DNA of 52,125 nt from Butyrivibrio sp. GTDB taxonomy: Bacteria; Bacillota; Clostridia; Lachnospirales; Lachnospiraceae. The translations under genes and the position numbers were made by a program. Position 1 is the first letter of the stretch, and each line of letters opens with the position of its first letter. Below, one piece after another: positions 51,874 to 52,125 of the stretch. The notes beneath the pieces were generated by a model. That model ran no database searches and had not been told where the DNA came from. It saw only the letters and a list, made by a program, of their open reading frames with translations. The DNA lies in NCBI GenBank assembly GCA_023664865.1, contig JAMPEU010000019.1, forward strand, positions 1 to 52,125, in the 5' to 3' direction.

Positions 51874-52125
51874 TCATATGCAATATTCTTCTGCATACTT
51901 TCCGGCACTCTCCAACGCTATATCAAACTTTTCCGCGCACTTTTGTATGATGGTTTCCTTGGATAAGCCTAATTCATGACAAGTCTGAATTAATATGCGT
52001 ATGCCTTCAGTTCTTCCAACGGCTATACCCTCCGTTCGTCCAGCCGCTATACCCTCAGACCTTCCAACAGCTATACCCTCAGACCTTCCAACGGCTATAC
52101 CCTCCGATTTTCCAGCCTCATATCC
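51874..52125 (-). CDS. Rpn family protein, R4 (5' part outside window)
   Basis: C-terminal end only, open to the window edge. It has four octapeptide units (EGIAVGRS, EGIAVGRS, EGIAAGRT, EGIAVGRT) after GYEAGKS, then the shared helical end AEEYCI with TGA at 51874. The last residues differ slightly from R1-R3 (CI instead of CV). Confidence 0.82.
   Translation of the reverse strand, partial: GYEAGKSEGIAVGRSEGIAVGRSEGIAAGRTEGIAVGRTEGIRILIQTCHELGLSKETIIQKCAEKFDIALESAGKYAEEYCI
52009..52112 (-). repeat. 24-bp tandem repeats inside R4
   Basis: Four 24-bp units of the same family as in R2, in a different order of variants, consistent with slippage or unequal exchange within the array. Confidence 0.8.

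Noticed and set aside
1-52125. CRISPR arrays, tRNA or rRNA genes, prophage
   Set aside because: No direct-repeat/spacer ladder, cloverleaf with CCA-type end, or rRNA-like conserved block was seen. The repeats present are interspersed hairpins, coding repeats or short A/T tracts.

Overview
The window looks like a chromosomal segment of a low-to-moderate G+C Firmicute of the class Clostridia, most likely a Lachnospiraceae. This is inferred from gene content and order: rplU-prp-rpmA-obg-yhbY-nadD-yqeK-rsfS, a mreBCD-pbp2-minCDE-rodA block, L27 with a Prp-cleavable N-terminus, LexA divergent from a YneA-like gene, and several Rpn-family paralogues. No rRNA, tRNA, CRISPR array, prophage or complete insertion sequence was recognised.

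Region 1 (1-11231, + strand) is an accessory surface-polymer and phosphonate locus. It holds three tandem membrane-anchored alkaline-phosphatase-superfamily (sulfatase/LtaS-like) proteins, the first cut by the window edge. A small signal-peptide/one-TM protein follows. Next comes a rare-looking fusion of a YidC/Oxa1 insertase domain to a CDP-glycerol glycerophosphotransferase-like domain. The locus ends with a 2-aminoethylphosphonate (AEP) set: transaminase, PEP mutase with an N-terminal cytidylyltransferase-like domain, PntC-like nucleotidyltransferase and phosphonopyruvate decarboxylase. Together these could make AEP, activate it as CMP-AEP and attach it to an envelope polymer. The attachment step is inference.

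Region 2 (11232-12300) holds a frameshifted DUF3800 gene. Downstream of it on the same strand is a probable free-standing structured ncRNA with its own promoter and terminator.

Region 3 (12359-16928, + strand) is the conserved ribosome and GTPase operon, with a structured leader before rplU. Region 4 (16994-27937) is mixed housekeeping: a DUF378 protein, lexA divergent from a yneA-like gene with four LexA-box-like sites, dtd, an AI-2E family transporter, a TtcA-like enzyme, a tyrosine recombinase, a cytidylate-kinase-like protein, cstA, and a DUF3990/XRE pair that looks like an autoregulated toxin-antitoxin module.

Region 5 (27961-45019, - strand) is a long cell-envelope and division block: RluA-type pseudouridine synthase, lspA, aroB, sepF, yggS, an HlyD-like protein, a P-loop protein, a DacF-like carboxypeptidase, mgsA, rodA, minE, minD, minC, a very long PBP2, mreD, mreC, a mreB homologue, radC and a DUF4321 protein. 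Region 6 (45118-52125, - strand) has an ABC-2 exporter (two permeases plus ATPase) behind what looks like a leader-peptide attenuator. It is followed by a tandem array of Rpn-family genes with variable 24-bp internal repeats, one of them decayed.

Two families of intergenic hairpin repeats run through the window: family A (about 145-190 bp, four copies) and family B (about 85 bp, five copies). Both keep a conserved core while the outer arms change in a compensatory way. The least-explained items are these repeat families, the YidC fusion/phosphonate locus, the DUF3800-linked ncRNA and the ABC-exporter attenuator.
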